This document shows, piece by piece, positions 40,438 through 49,667 of a stretch of DNA of 64,000 nt. Source of the DNA: CAYFTL01 sp964346145 (lineage in GTDB: Bacteria > Bacillota > Clostridia > Christensenellales > Aristaeellaceae); NCBI GenBank assembly GCA_964346145.1, contig CAYFTL010000002.1:53845-117844 (forward strand), given 5' to 3'. The notes beneath the pieces are model-generated. The model had not been told where the DNA came from. It saw nothing but the letters and a program-made list of their open reading frames with translations, and searched no databases. How positions within the stretch are numbered: position 1 is the first letter of the stretch; each line of letters opens with the position of its first letter. Both the position numbers and the translations under genes were made by a program.

Positions 40438-41496
40438 ATGAAAAACAAGCTGAATATAGTAGTTTTGCTGCTGATTACTATGGGGCTATTGTTCGCAGCT
40501 TTGACCATGGACGATCCTGGCGAAATCTGGAATGCGCTCACGTCAGCCCGGTGGGAATGGTTGGCAATCGGCCTTTTGTGCATGGTGTGTTTTTGGGTGA
40601 CGGAGGTGGTGCTACTCAAAAGCACCAGCAGCAGGATGGGGCGCAAACTCGCCTGGTGGCCGGCGACCCGGATCAGCATGATCGGCGAGCTTTTCAATGA
40701 TTTGACGCCATCGGCCAGCGGCGGCCAGCCGGTGCAGGCTTACATTATGCAGCAGTATGGCGTGCCTGTGGGCGAAGCCGGAAGCATTTTGTTTGTGAAG
40801 TTTATTGTATACAAATTGGTTTCGACATTATTCGCGGTGGCGACGGTAATTGTCAAATACGATTTGTTTGCGACAAAGGTTCCGGGTTTTGGTTGGGTGG
40901 CGGCCATTGGGCTATTGATCAATATAGCGAGCACGCTGATGTTTTTTTCGATAGGTTTTTTCCCCCGGCCTGTTGCAAAACTGGTGGATGGATTGATTTG
41001 GCTGCTGACAAAGCTAAAGTTGATCAGGAAACCCGAAAGGTACAAGGCGTGGGCCCACAAACAGGTGGGGATGTTCTACGAGAACTTTTCGGTGCTCAAG
41101 GGGCGATGGCATTCGTTGTGGGCGCCGATTCTTATTACGGGGGTACAACTGTCGGTTTATTTTTCGGTTGTATATGCGGTGTTTCGCGCCTTGGGGGTTG
41201 TGGCTGATTTTTCCGATGTGTTTTTTGCATCGGCAGCGGTATACTCTTTCTCTTCTTTTTTTCCCGCGCCGGGCGCTTCGGGCGGAGTTGAGGGCGTTTC
41301 CTATTTATTTTTCGGGATATTTACGCAGGACAAGACAAGCCTATTGGTGGGCATTGTGCTTTACCGTGTAGTGACCTACTATATTCCTATTTTGGTTTGT
41401 CTACCATTTTATTTTATGCACAAAACTAAGGGGAAAATTACGGGCGGAGTAACGATATCTGTAGAGGAGGAGCAGAAAAATGCAAACAAAGATTGA
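40438..41496 (+). CDS. Lysylphosphatidylglycerol synthase TM-region-like flippase protein
   Basis: Integral membrane protein of 352 residues of the YbhN/UPF0104 type, related to the flippase part of MprF but without the aminoacyl-transferase domain. Family features are LFNDLTPSASGGQPVQAY (about 86-103) and SSFFPAPGASGGVEG near 280. It has about eight membrane segments and a basic tail. Such proteins are thought to move glycolipids or phospholipids. The ribosome binding site is weak. Its end overlaps the dipeptidase gene by 17 bases. Confidence 0.85.
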   Translation: MKNKLNIVVLLLITMGLLFAALTMDDPGEIWNALTSARWEWLAIGLLCMVCFWVTEVVLLKSTSSRMGRKLAWWPATRISMIGELFNDLTPSASGGQPVQAYIMQQYGVPVGEAGSILFVKFIVYKLVSTLFAVATVIVKYDLFATKVPGFGWVAAIGLLINIASTLMFFSIGFFPRPVAKLVDGLIWLLTKLKLIRKPERYKAWAHKQVGMFYENFSVLKGRWHSLWAPILITGVQLSVYFSVVYAVFRALGVVADFSDVFFASAAVYSFSSFFPAPGASGGVEGVSYLFFGIFTQDKTSLLVGIVLYRVVTYYIPILVCLPFYFMHKTKGKITGGVTISVEEEQKNANKD

Positions 41497-42895
41497 TGAT
41501 TTACTATACGGCTGGAAAAACGAAATGGTACAAAAGCTGGCCGAATGGATACAGATTCCCAGTGTGAACGCGCCCAGCGAAGGCGAGGGGAAACCCTTTG
41601 GCTGTGAGGTGCGTCGAATGTTGGAAAAAGCCCTCGGTGATGCCGCCGAAATGGGTTTTGAAACCGAAAACTTTGACGGTTTTGCCGGGCACGTGCAGCT
41701 AAGCGCCGGTGGCGGGCGGACGATGGGCATGTTGGCTCATCTGGACGTGGTGCCTGCGGGCGAAGGCTGGATCAGAGATCCTTTTGGAGGGCAAGTAGAA
41801 GACGGGAAAATTTTTGGGCGAGGCACATCCGACGATAAAGGACCGGCTTTGGCCGCGCTTTATGCGATGCGGGCGGTTAAGGAAGCCGGTATCCCCCTTA
41901 AAGATTCGGTTAGGCTTATTTTAGGCTGCGATGAGGAAACCGGCATGACCGATATGCGTCATTACAAATCGGTGTGCAAAGCGTTGCCCGACTACGGATT
42001 TTCTCCTGATGCGGAATATCCACTGATCAATATAGAAAAGGGATCGGTGGGCTTGAGCCTGCTGGCTGAAAGCCAAGGCGAACAAGGCGCACATATTCCG
42101 ATTTTTCAAATATGTGCGGGGGAGCGCCGCAACGTGGTGCCGGGCAAAGCCTGGGCCGAAGTGGGCACGATGCACACGACGGCCGAGCAAATGCGATGCG
42201 AGCTTGAAATGCTGCAGGCGGAGCGCGGATGGAAGTTTCGGGTGGAGTCTTTGGAAAATGGCCGGGCTAGGATAGAGGCCGAGGGGATATCCGCCCACGC
42301 ATCGACGCCAGAGCAAGGCTTGAATGTCATGGGCATGTTGTTGATTGCCCTAGACAGGCTAAAAGCGGGCGGCGGAATTCGAAGCGCCATACACACTTTG
42401 GCGGAGGCGTTGGGTGTGGAAGGGGATGGCGCTTCCCTTGGTATAGCGATTGCCGATGAGATATCCGGTGCGCTCACCTGCAATCTGGGCGTGTTCCGCT
42501 TTGACGGAAATAAGCTGGAAGCCAAGCTGGACATTCGCTGCCCGATTTGCGCGGTGCCCGACACCATTTGTGCGCAGGCCCAAGCGAAGGTAGCTGGTGG
42601 CGGGGTGGAAGTCAAAATGACCGATTCGGGAAAGCCTCACCACGTGGCGGAAGATCATCCGCTGGTTCAGGGGCTGCTGAAGGTATATGGCGAGGTGACT
42701 GGATTGCCGGCCTACACCATAGCGATCGGCGGCGGCACATATTCGCGTATGATGCCCGACACGGTGGCCTTCGGCTGTGTATTCCCCGGAGACGAAATGT
42801 GTGCACACATGCCGGATGAATATATGGAAATTGACAAGTTGTTGTTCAGTGCGCGTATTATGGCGCACGCGATCGTTGAATTGGCAGGAGAATAG
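41480..42895 (+). CDS. M20 family dipeptidase (PepV/Sapep type)
   Basis: Metal-dependent dipeptidase of 471 residues, the PepV length. Metal and catalytic residues visible: His87 and Asp89 in LAHLDVVPAGEGW, Asp119 in GRGTSDDKGP, Glu152-Glu153 in GCDEETGM, and Asp in FSPDAEYP; a late His lies in the C-terminal catalytic half. The central lid domain has EAEGISAHASTPEQG. It frees amino acids from small peptides in the cytosol. GAGGAGG precedes the ATG inside the flippase gene. It is followed directly by an M42 peptidase (one-base overlap), giving a peptide-degrading pair. Confidence 0.9.
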   Translation: MQTKIDDLLYGWKNEMVQKLAEWIQIPSVNAPSEGEGKPFGCEVRRMLEKALGDAAEMGFETENFDGFAGHVQLSAGGGRTMGMLAHLDVVPAGEGWIRDPFGGQVEDGKIFGRGTSDDKGPALAALYAMRAVKEAGIPLKDSVRLILGCDEETGMTDMRHYKSVCKALPDYGFSPDAEYPLINIEKGSVGLSLLAESQGEQGAHIPIFQICAGERRNVVPGKAWAEVGTMHTTAEQMRCELEMLQAERGWKFRVESLENGRARIEAEGISAHASTPEQGLNVMGMLLIALDRLKAGGGIRSAIHTLAEALGVEGDGASLGIAIADEISGALTCNLGVFRFDGNKLEAKLDIRCPICAVPDTICAQAQAKVAGGGVEVKMTDSGKPHHVAEDHPLVQGLLKVYGEVTGLPAYTIAIGGGTYSRMMPDTVAFGCVFPGDEMCAHMPDEYMEIDKLLFSARIMAHAIVELAGE

Positions 42896-43935
42896 TGCAA
42901 TTGGAAAAGCAGTATATAGATTATATGTTGGACAAACTGGCGTGGTTGCTGTCTATTCCCAGCCCGTCGGGCTTTACCGATCAAATCTCTGTTGCGGTGG
43001 CGGCAGAACTGGAGGCCATGAGTTTTTCGACGTGCCGGTCGGTTAAAGGAACGGTAAGCGCATGCTTGGGTGGGCAGGGTGACCCTCTAGCCTTGGCGGC
43101 CCATGTAGATACGCTGGGCGGCATGGTTCGGTCGATCAAAAAAAGCGGTCGGTTGCGCATTGAAAAGATTGGCGATTTAAACATGAACAGCTTGGAGAGT
43201 GAAAACTGCACGGTGCACACCCGGGATGGGCGCACCTACACAGGCACGTTCCAAGTGCTGCACCCGTCTTCCCACGTTTACAAAGACAATTTGTCGATGA
43301 AGCGCAGCAAATCCAAGATGGAAGTTGTGCTGGATGAGATGGTTAACAGCGCGGAGCAGACGCAGGCGCTGGGCATAAGTTCAGGGGACTTTGTAAGCTT
43401 TGAGCCCAGGCTGGTCGTGACGCCCAGCGGCTTTATCAAAAGCCGGTTTCTGGACAACAAGGCGGGGGTGGCCGTGTTGCTTGGGTTGGCGCGCATGATC
43501 GCCGACGGCAAGATCAATCCCCGGCGCAAGTTGGTGGCGGTGTTTCCGACCTACGAAGAGGTGGGGCACGCGGGCTGCGGCGGTGCTTGTGCTGACACTC
43601 AAGAGATTTTGGCCATCGATATGGGCTGCGTGGGCGGCGATCTGAATGGCGAGGAAACCAAAGTATCGATCAGTGCAGCGGACAGCTCAGGTCCGTATGA
43701 CTATACGGTCACGACCAACCTTATCCGGCTTGCCCAACAGCACAAGTTGGATTATGCGGTAGATGTATATCCGTATTATGAATCGGACAGCAGCATGTCG
43801 GCCTGTGCAGGGCATGAGGTGCAACACGGACTAATAGGGCCCGGCGTATTTGCATCTCACGCCTACGAGCGCACTCACATAGAAGGGCTGAAAAATACCT
43901 TAAAACTGTTAAGCGCGTATGTTACCCAACAATAA
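42895..43935 (+). CDS. M42 family metallopeptidase (glutamyl aminopeptidase type)
   Basis: M42 aminopeptidase of 346 residues, a member of the TET-forming family. The GTG start overlaps the dipeptidase stop by one base and a GGAG site lies just upstream. Metal-binding residues: His70 and Asp72 in AAHVDTLGG, the bridging Asp in FLDNKAGVAV, Glu-Glu in TYEEVGHAG, Asp in AIDMGCVGGD and the final His in FASHAYERTH. It trims peptides in the cytosol. With the M20 enzyme it forms a two-step peptide-to-amino-acid route, inferred from neighbourhood. Confidence 0.9.
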   Translation: MQLEKQYIDYMLDKLAWLLSIPSPSGFTDQISVAVAAELEAMSFSTCRSVKGTVSACLGGQGDPLALAAHVDTLGGMVRSIKKSGRLRIEKIGDLNMNSLESENCTVHTRDGRTYTGTFQVLHPSSHVYKDNLSMKRSKSKMEVVLDEMVNSAEQTQALGISSGDFVSFEPRLVVTPSGFIKSRFLDNKAGVAVLLGLARMIADGKINPRRKLVAVFPTYEEVGHAGCGGACADTQEILAIDMGCVGGDLNGEETKVSISAADSSGPYDYTVTTNLIRLAQQHKLDYAVDVYPYYESDSSMSACAGHEVQHGLIGPGVFASHAYERTHIEGLKNTLKLLSAYVTQQ

Positions 43936-44006
43936 ATAGAACGGGCTGTGTGCGAAGAGTGGCCTGCGGTGCAGGTAACCATATATTTTGAAGGGTGGGG
44001 GCTTTG

Positions 44007-45119
44007 ATGAAGGTTAAAGAATTGCTCAAAAAAATGTACAAGCGCTATTTGTTGGATGCGATGTCGGCGTTTGCGTTCGGACTGTTCTCGTCGCTGTTGA
44101 TCGGATTGATACTGACTCAACTTTCCAAGATACCAGGGCTTGGCATACTCAAAGAGTTTGGGGATATGGCCGGGGATCCGCTGGTGGTGGGTGCAGCCAT
44201 CGGCGTGGCGGTCGCCTATGGAATTAAGGTAAAGCCCCTAGCCATATTTACGGCGGCAGCCGTGGGTGCCTACGGCTATAAGTTGGCAGGCCCGGTGGGT
44301 GCATATCTGGCGGCCATCGTGGGGGCCGAGATCGGTAATATCGTGGCGGGACGCACAAAGGTGGATATTATTCTGGTGCCCTCGGTCACATTGATCGTGG
44401 GTGGACTGGTGGCTGTGTGGACGGCTCCGGGCGTCAACGGATTGATCGGCGCGCTGCGCGACTTTCTGGAATGGAGCATGCTGTTGCAGCCTATCCCCAT
44501 GGGCATCGTAGTTTCGGTAATCTTTGGCTTAGCCTTGACCGGACCGATTTCGAGCGCGGCGCTGGCAGGGATGATATTTCCGCTGTCGGTAGCCGAATCC
44601 CTAGAGTTTCCCGGGCTTATGCTGGCGGCCGGCGCGGCGACGATAGGGTGCTGCTGCCACATGATAGGCTTTGCGGTAATCAGTTACCGAGAGAACAAAG
44701 TAGGCGGTCTGATTGCTCAGGGGATAGGAACATCCAAATTGCAGATGGCCAACTCGTTGAAACATCCTCAAATTTTGATTCCGCCGGTGTTGGCATCGGC
44801 AATTTTAGGCCCCGTGGCGGCTACGCTTTTTAAAATGCAAAACTTTGGCACTGCGGCAGGCATGGGTACTTCGGGCCTGGTTGGACAGATCGGCACTTGG
44901 GAAATGATGACCAATGGAGCTGAAGCGATTGCAATGAACCAAAATGTGCTGCTTCACCTGGGCGATTGGGTGGTCATGGGACCGGGAGCGACGGCTACGC
45001 TATTGATCAAAATATTGTTGTTGCATGTGATTTTGCCGGCGGCCATATCCTTGCTCTGCTCCGAGTTTATGCGCAAAAAGGGTTGGATTAAAGAAGGCTA
45101 TTTGAAGCTGGAATCGTAA
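44007..45119 (+). CDS. PTS EIIC-like membrane protein (PTS_EIIC_2 family)
   Basis: Membrane protein of 370 residues resembling the PTS_EIIC_2 family: a basic amphipathic start (KVKELLKKMYKRYLLDAMSAF), about eight to ten helices, and Gly-rich segments such as GPVGAYLAAIVGAEIG, LTGPISSAALAGMIFPLSV and GMGTSGLVGQIGTWE. No IIA or IIB domain or gene is nearby, so it may not be a phosphotransferase transporter; the family includes proteins of unknown substrate. The ATG at 44007 was preferred to an in-frame GTG four codons earlier because of spacing to the GGGTGGGGG site. It ends the operon with two peptidases, which could point to amino-acid or peptide-related transport. Confidence 0.75.
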   Translation: MKVKELLKKMYKRYLLDAMSAFAFGLFSSLLIGLILTQLSKIPGLGILKEFGDMAGDPLVVGAAIGVAVAYGIKVKPLAIFTAAAVGAYGYKLAGPVGAYLAAIVGAEIGNIVAGRTKVDIILVPSVTLIVGGLVAVWTAPGVNGLIGALRDFLEWSMLLQPIPMGIVVSVIFGLALTGPISSAALAGMIFPLSVAESLEFPGLMLAAGAATIGCCCHMIGFAVISYRENKVGGLIAQGIGTSKLQMANSLKHPQILIPPVLASAILGPVAATLFKMQNFGTAAGMGTSGLVGQIGTWEMMTNGAEAIAMNQNVLLHLGDWVVMGPGATATLLIKILLLHVILPAAISLLCSEFMRKKGWIKEGYLKLES

Positions 45120-45137
45120 GAGGAAAAACGTATAAAT

Positions 45138-45173
45138 AAAAACAGCACCGAAAGATATTTCGGTGCTGTTTTT
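45138..45173. terminator. Bidirectional terminator between PTS-like gene and proS
   Basis: A 16-base perfect stem (45138-45153, 45158-45173) with loop GATA has A-tracts on the left and T-tracts on the right. It can end both convergent operons. Confidence 0.93.
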
Positions 45174-45283
45174 ATATGGGTTAGTTAATTTCGAATTCGT
45201 ATAAGCAAGCACATCGGCTTGACTGGCACTACCCGATTGATTCTGTTTGTGCAAAAAGGTCGAGCCGGTGCGCAAAGGAATGA

Positions 45284-47011
45284 TTAGGGCTGCAGCTGTG
45301 CCTCAAGTTTAGTGATCAGTTCCTTGATGGCCGTCTCGATTTCGGCGGTGGGCACTTTGTTGCTAAAGGACTTGTCGCGAAGGGAGATTTCGCAGCAATC
45401 TTCCTTTAGGTTGCGGGGGCTGACGACAACGCGGATGGGCACGCCCAGCAGATCGGCATCCGAGAACATGAACCCGGCGCTGACCTGGCGGTCGTCATAA
45501 ATGACCTCAATGCCCTGGCGCTGCAGGCTGTTGTATAGACCGTCTGCAAATTGTTTGGCTTCTGGGTTATCGCTGCGGATGCAGCATAGATGCACTTGCC
45601 AGGGAGCGATGGAGATGGGCCATATGGGGCCGTATTCGTCGTGGTGGGCTTCGCAGACCGAAGCGGCCAGGCGGCCGACGCCGATGCCATAGCAACCCAT
45701 GATGGGGTGGTGGGACTGGCCGTTTTCGTCCAAATACTTCATGTCCATGGAGGCCGAGTATTTGTCTCCCAGTTGGAAGATGTTGCCCACTTCTATGCCG
45801 CGGCTGATGGATATGGTGGCTTTACCGCACTGCGGACAAATGCCGCCATCCAGAATTTTGGCGAAGTCGTGGAATTGGACGCTGCCCACATCCCGGCTGA
45901 AGTCCAGCCCGGTGTAGTGATGCTCAGGCTGGTTGGCGCCGCAGAACAAATTGGCCATGTTTTCCAAGGAGCGGTCATACAGCAGGATATGATCGCCGCT
46001 CAGAGCGTTGGGGCCGATGTAGCCAAAGCACAGTCCCGAGCCTTCGGAATCGCTGGCGGGGTAAATATCGTCACCGATGAATTTTGTGATTTTAGATTCG
46101 TTGGCTTCCAAATCGCCGCGCAGGAAAAGGATTACGTATTTGTCGTCCGATTCACGCTGATACACCACGGCCTTGCAGGCTTGTTCTTTGGGCAAATTCA
46201 AAAAGCCGGATACGTCCTCTATGGTTTGCATGCCCGGAGTGTGAACCAGCGTAAGCGATTGGGATTCGTCGGCCGGATCGGTGGGCGGCAAAATATTTTC
46301 GGCTACCTCCAAATTGGCGCGGTAATCGCACTCGGTGCAGATGGCGATGGAGTCCTCGCCGACCGGAGTCAACAGCATGTATTCGTGGGAAAGGGAGCCG
46401 CCCATCATGCCGGAATCGGAAGCCACGGTGATGACTTCGGGTATGCCGGCACGGGCATAAATCCGGTTGTAGGCTTCGTAACACCTTTCGTAATAGGCTT
46501 CCAGATCTTGCTGAGAGGTGTGGAAGGAGTAGGCATCCTTCATGGTGAACTCGCGCACGCGGATAAGCCCTCCGCGCGGACGCGCCTCATCGCGGAATTT
46601 GGTTTGCAGCTGGTAGATCATAAAGGGGTATTTGTTATAGCTTTGTCCGTATTCGCGCACCAATTGCACGGCGGCCTCTTCGTGGGTCATGCCTAGCACC
46701 ATCGGCACGTCGTTGCGGTCGGTAAAGCGCAAAAGCTCCTGACCCACCGATTCGTAGCGACCCGATTCTTCCCACAGGGAAGCGGGCAGCACCACCGGGA
46801 ACTGCACCTCTTGGCCGTCGATGGCGTCCATCTCTTGGCGGATAATGTTTTCTATTTTATGGGTGATGCGGCGCAGCGGCAAAAACGAGGAGAAAATGCC
46901 GTTGGCTACATATTTCATATAACCTCCGCGCAGCATCAATGCGTGGCTGTCGATTGAGGCGTCGGCCGGTTTTTCTTTAAATCGTTCGCCAACCAGTTTG
47001 TCGAGTTTCAT
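45284..47011 (-). CDS. proS: Prolyl-tRNA synthetase
   Basis: Class II prolyl-tRNA synthetase of 575 residues, the bacterial-type length with the editing insertion. Seen are the motif 2 region LQTKFRDEARPRGGLIRVRE, the EFTMKDAYSFH segment, a Cys-containing insertion with ICTECDYRANLE and ICPQCGKA, PIMGCYGIGVGR (motif 3) and a C-terminal anticodon domain with DDRQVSAGFMFSDADL. AAAGGA precedes the ATG. It is the last gene of a four-gene minus-strand unit after the nucleoside hydrolase. No T-box leader is seen. Confidence 0.97.
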   Translation of the reverse strand: MKLDKLVGERFKEKPADASIDSHALMLRGGYMKYVANGIFSSFLPLRRITHKIENIIRQEMDAIDGQEVQFPVVLPASLWEESGRYESVGQELLRFTDRNDVPMVLGMTHEEAAVQLVREYGQSYNKYPFMIYQLQTKFRDEARPRGGLIRVREFTMKDAYSFHTSQQDLEAYYERCYEAYNRIYARAGIPEVITVASDSGMMGGSLSHEYMLLTPVGEDSIAICTECDYRANLEVAENILPPTDPADESQSLTLVHTPGMQTIEDVSGFLNLPKEQACKAVVYQRESDDKYVILFLRGDLEANESKITKFIGDDIYPASDSEGSGLCFGYIGPNALSGDHILLYDRSLENMANLFCGANQPEHHYTGLDFSRDVGSVQFHDFAKILDGGICPQCGKATISISRGIEVGNIFQLGDKYSASMDMKYLDENGQSHHPIMGCYGIGVGRLAASVCEAHHDEYGPIWPISIAPWQVHLCCIRSDNPEAKQFADGLYNSLQRQGIEVIYDDRQVSAGFMFSDADLLGVPIRVVVSPRNLKEDCCEISLRDKSFSNKVPTAEIETAIKELITKLEAQLQP

Positions 47012-47062
47012 GGGAGCGTTCGTTCCTTTCTGTAGTTGAAATGCGGCTATATATTATTTGTT

Positions 47063-48031
47063 TTAACCTTGGGACAAAGTCTTATACATATGGCGGAAGA
47101 TGGCGTTGCGGTTGAGAGATTGCACCACCAAGATGGGATGGCGGGCAGAATCACGACTCCAGCGGCAAATATCATCAGGATATTTAGCCGGCTGACCGTA
47201 CGCCCAGCGGGGAGCATTGCAAACCAGCGGGCTGGGTTCCGCCACGGTGGGCGCCCAATCGGGATTGATCATATAGCCGATGGGGGCCACGTCCCAAATT
47301 TCCTTGGCCCAGCCAAAGGGCTGGTCGGTATATTCCGAGAACAATTCGACCAGCGCATCGCAGATTGGATTTTTGCTGCCAATGCAGGCCTGGAGTTCGG
47401 GGATGCTGGCCAACATATGGGACGCGACGCCCATGCAGGGCACCAGCACCACCGGCGCTCCGCTGTCAAACACTACACGCGCAGCCAGCGGGTCTTGTGC
47501 CAGGTTGAACTCCTGGGTATGGGGCCAGGAGAGGGTGTGTCCGCCCAGCCAAACGATGCAGATTTTGTCCACCAGTTTGGGTTCCATTAGCAGCGCCGAA
47601 GCCACGTTGGTGATGGCGCCGATGGCTACCACATACAGGGGTGAAGCGCCGTCGGGGCGCGCCATCGCTTTTTGGATCAGGTCCCTGGCAGCGGGACTGT
47701 CCACCGGCGTGTCACCGGTAGGGAGATAGCCGGGCGAGCCTTTAAACACAAAGTTTTCACGGCGGACCTGCATTTTGCCTAACAGGCGCAGAATTTCGTC
47801 GTAGCTCTTTTCCATGCCGTCCTCTGGACCTGAACTGCGGTCGTTATGGAAGGGAGCGGCGTAAACGGCCTGTACATTCAGCCGATTTGGCGACAATAGG
47901 GCGTAGCACAGCGCAAACTGATCGTCCACTTCGTTGTACGTGTCGGTGTCCAGCACCATGTCCACGATGCCTTCTTTTGGGAGTTGAAGCCTTTTGAGCA
48001 ACTGTGCAGTATCCGGCTTGGGGAATTTCAT
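47063..48031 (-). CDS. Nucleoside hydrolase (inosine-uridine preferring type)
   Basis: Nucleoside N-ribohydrolase family protein of 322 residues. The Ca2+-binding Asp cluster appears as VLDTDTYNEVDDQFAL (Asp28, Asp30, Asp36, Asp37). Also present are PLYVVAIGAITNVASALL and VWLGGHTLSWPHTQEFNLAQDP, where the Asn of the active site is found. It would release bases from nucleosides for salvage in the cytosol. The ATG has AGGAGG nine bases ahead. It lies 12 bases after rluF and 51 before proS on the same strand. Confidence 0.9.
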   Translation of the reverse strand: MKFPKPDTAQLLKRLQLPKEGIVDMVLDTDTYNEVDDQFALCYALLSPNRLNVQAVYAAPFHNDRSSGPEDGMEKSYDEILRLLGKMQVRRENFVFKGSPGYLPTGDTPVDSPAARDLIQKAMARPDGASPLYVVAIGAITNVASALLMEPKLVDKICIVWLGGHTLSWPHTQEFNLAQDPLAARVVFDSGAPVVLVPCMGVASHMLASIPELQACIGSKNPICDALVELFSEYTDQPFGWAKEIWDVAPIGYMINPDWAPTVAEPSPLVCNAPRWAYGQPAKYPDDICRWSRDSARHPILVVQSLNRNAIFRHMYKTLSQG

Positions 48032-48043
48032 GGATAAAGCCTC

Positions 48044-48775
48044 CTAATCTTGGTGGTTCTGAGTTTGTTTGACGAGTTCGCTGAGTTCAGCATGGCTTAA
48101 GTTGCGCCAGTCGCCTTCCTTTAGATGACCCAAATGAATATTCATAATGCGCACTCGTTTCAAAGTGAGCACCTTATAGCCCAGCGCCTCGCACATGCGC
48201 CGAATTTGGCGATTGAGGCCCTGCACCAACACGATGCGAAAGGTGGTTTTGCCCTCCTGCCAAATTTTTGCAGGCAGAGTAACTCTATCCAAAATACGGA
48301 CGCCGCTCGCCATTTGCTGCAGAAATTCAGGTGTGATGGGCTGATTGACTGTGACGATATATTCTTTTTCGTGTCGCCCGGCGGCGCGCAGTACCTTGTT
48401 GACGATTTCGCCGTCACTGGTCAACAAAAGCAGCCCTTGGCTGTCTTTATCCAACCGGCCTATGGGAAAAATGCGCTGGGGGTGGCCGATAAAATCGATT
48501 ACATTGGAAGGTTCGCGCCTGTCGGTGGTGCTAACAATGCCCACCGGCTTGTTCAGCGCGATGTACACTTTTTGTTTGGGGGTCTGCGGCTTTATGGGTT
48601 TTCCATTTATTGTAACGTAGTCGCTTTCGTTTACCCTGTCGCCTAGCTGCCCCACCTTCCCGTTGATTGCTACAACGCCTTGAGTGATGAGCTTATCGGC
48701 TTCGCGGCGGGAGCAGTAGCCACTATCGGCGATGAATTTGTTTAAGCGTACACCGCCGGTTTGTTGATTATCCAA
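48044..48775 (-). CDS. rluF: 23S rRNA pseudouridine synthase, RluF type
   Basis: Pseudouridine synthase of 243 residues with an N-terminal S4 RNA-binding domain (RLNKFIADSGYCSRREADKLI at about 10-30) and the catalytic RsuA/RluB/E/F domain. The catalytic Asp109 lies in GRLDKDSQGLLLLTSDG. Length and sequence fit RluF, which modifies U2604 in 23S rRNA. The TTG start at 48775 was chosen because AAGGAGAG lies about seven bases upstream; an upstream frame extension lacks one. It is flanked by an HD-domain gene and a nucleoside hydrolase gene in one operon. Confidence 0.86.
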   Translation of the reverse strand: MDNQQTGGVRLNKFIADSGYCSRREADKLITQGVVAINGKVGQLGDRVNESDYVTINGKPIKPQTPKQKVYIALNKPVGIVSTTDRREPSNVIDFIGHPQRIFPIGRLDKDSQGLLLLTSDGEIVNKVLRAAGRHEKEYIVTVNQPITPEFLQQMASGVRILDRVTLPAKIWQEGKTTFRIVLVQGLNRQIRRMCEALGYKVLTLKRVRIMNIHLGHLKEGDWRNLSHAELSELVKQTQNHQD

Positions 48776-48800
48776 AAAAAGTCTCTCCTTAAACAGAAAT

Positions 48801-49451
48801 TTATATAAAGGTGTAGGATGAAGGATCATCGTCTAGGCACAGTTCGTAGCGCAAGCTATCCAGAAAGCTGCGTAAGTGGGCCAGGTTTTGTTTGTATTGC
48901 CGAAGGCCTTCTGCGGTGCGCATGCGGTCTTGCTTTGCGTGCAGCCGGGTGTAGGCTTCTTCTATGCGGTAATAGGTTTTGTTATAAGATGGTTGGAGCT
49001 GGGCGCCTTCGTCCATAGAATCCCACAATGCGCACAAGCTGCCGGTTTCGTCCAGCAGATCGGCATCAATCAACACGTTGAGTTCAGGGCTGGCTTCGGC
49101 TTTGGGCTGCCGTTTTTCCGAATGCATAGCAACCAAGTAGGTGATCCGGCTGATGGTGCGTGCGTCAAAGCCTTGTGTTTTCAGGTACGCGTGGCATATT
49201 TCGGCGCTGACAATGGCGTGGTCGTCGTTGGGACAACGGCCGTAACCGGCATCGTGAAAGATGGCGGCGATCAGGGTGATCGATTCGTCGGCGGCTTCTA
49301 CTCTCAGCAAGCGGCGTGCCCAGGCCACGACCCGAAGCGTGTGTTCAAATCGATCGCGGAAGGGAAATTGTTTGCGCTGGGCGGGTTGCTCTGCGGGCGC
49401 ACAAAGTTCACTGCGGACGTGCTCAATCATTTTCAAGTAGGTTGGTTTCAT
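48801..49451 (-). CDS. HD-domain hydrolase
   Basis: HD-superfamily phosphohydrolase of 216 residues. The metal-binding residues are His37 in RFEHTLRVVAWA, His66-Asp67 in AAIFHDAGYG and a later Asp in NVLIDADLLDE. This pattern matches small HD proteins that hydrolyse nucleotides or related phosphates; a precise substrate cannot be assigned. The ATG at 49451 has GGGAGG eight bases upstream. It is the first gene of the operon with rluF, the nucleoside hydrolase and proS. Confidence 0.8.
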   Translation of the reverse strand: MKPTYLKMIEHVRSELCAPAEQPAQRKQFPFRDRFEHTLRVVAWARRLLRVEAADESITLIAAIFHDAGYGRCPNDDHAIVSAEICHAYLKTQGFDARTISRITYLVAMHSEKRQPKAEASPELNVLIDADLLDETGSLCALWDSMDEGAQLQPSYNKTYYRIEEAYTRLHAKQDRMRTAEGLRQYKQNLAHLRSFLDSLRYELCLDDDPSSYTFI

Positions 49452-49515
49452 AGACAAGCCTCCCAGCTCAGTACACAAAGGAGGTAGAAACGCCACAACT
49501 CTTTATTTTCATTAA

Positions 49516-49544
49516 AGTATAGCACAACAGTGGTATTTTGAAAA
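49516..49544 (-). promoter_or_regulatory. Promoter of the HD-rluF-nucleoside hydrolase-proS operon
   Basis: On the minus strand TTTTCA (49539-49544), 17 bases and TATACT (49516-49521) lie 65 bases ahead of the HD gene. Confidence 0.5.
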
Positions 49545-49667
49545 CAAGTCCAAGTGCGCACGAAGTGGGATCGGATAGCGGGTTTACATTATATTAACAT
49601 GGGGCGGGCTGTGTTTTGGATGCACTATGGTAAAATAAAGAAAATACTGTATTTTGGAGGATAAAGT

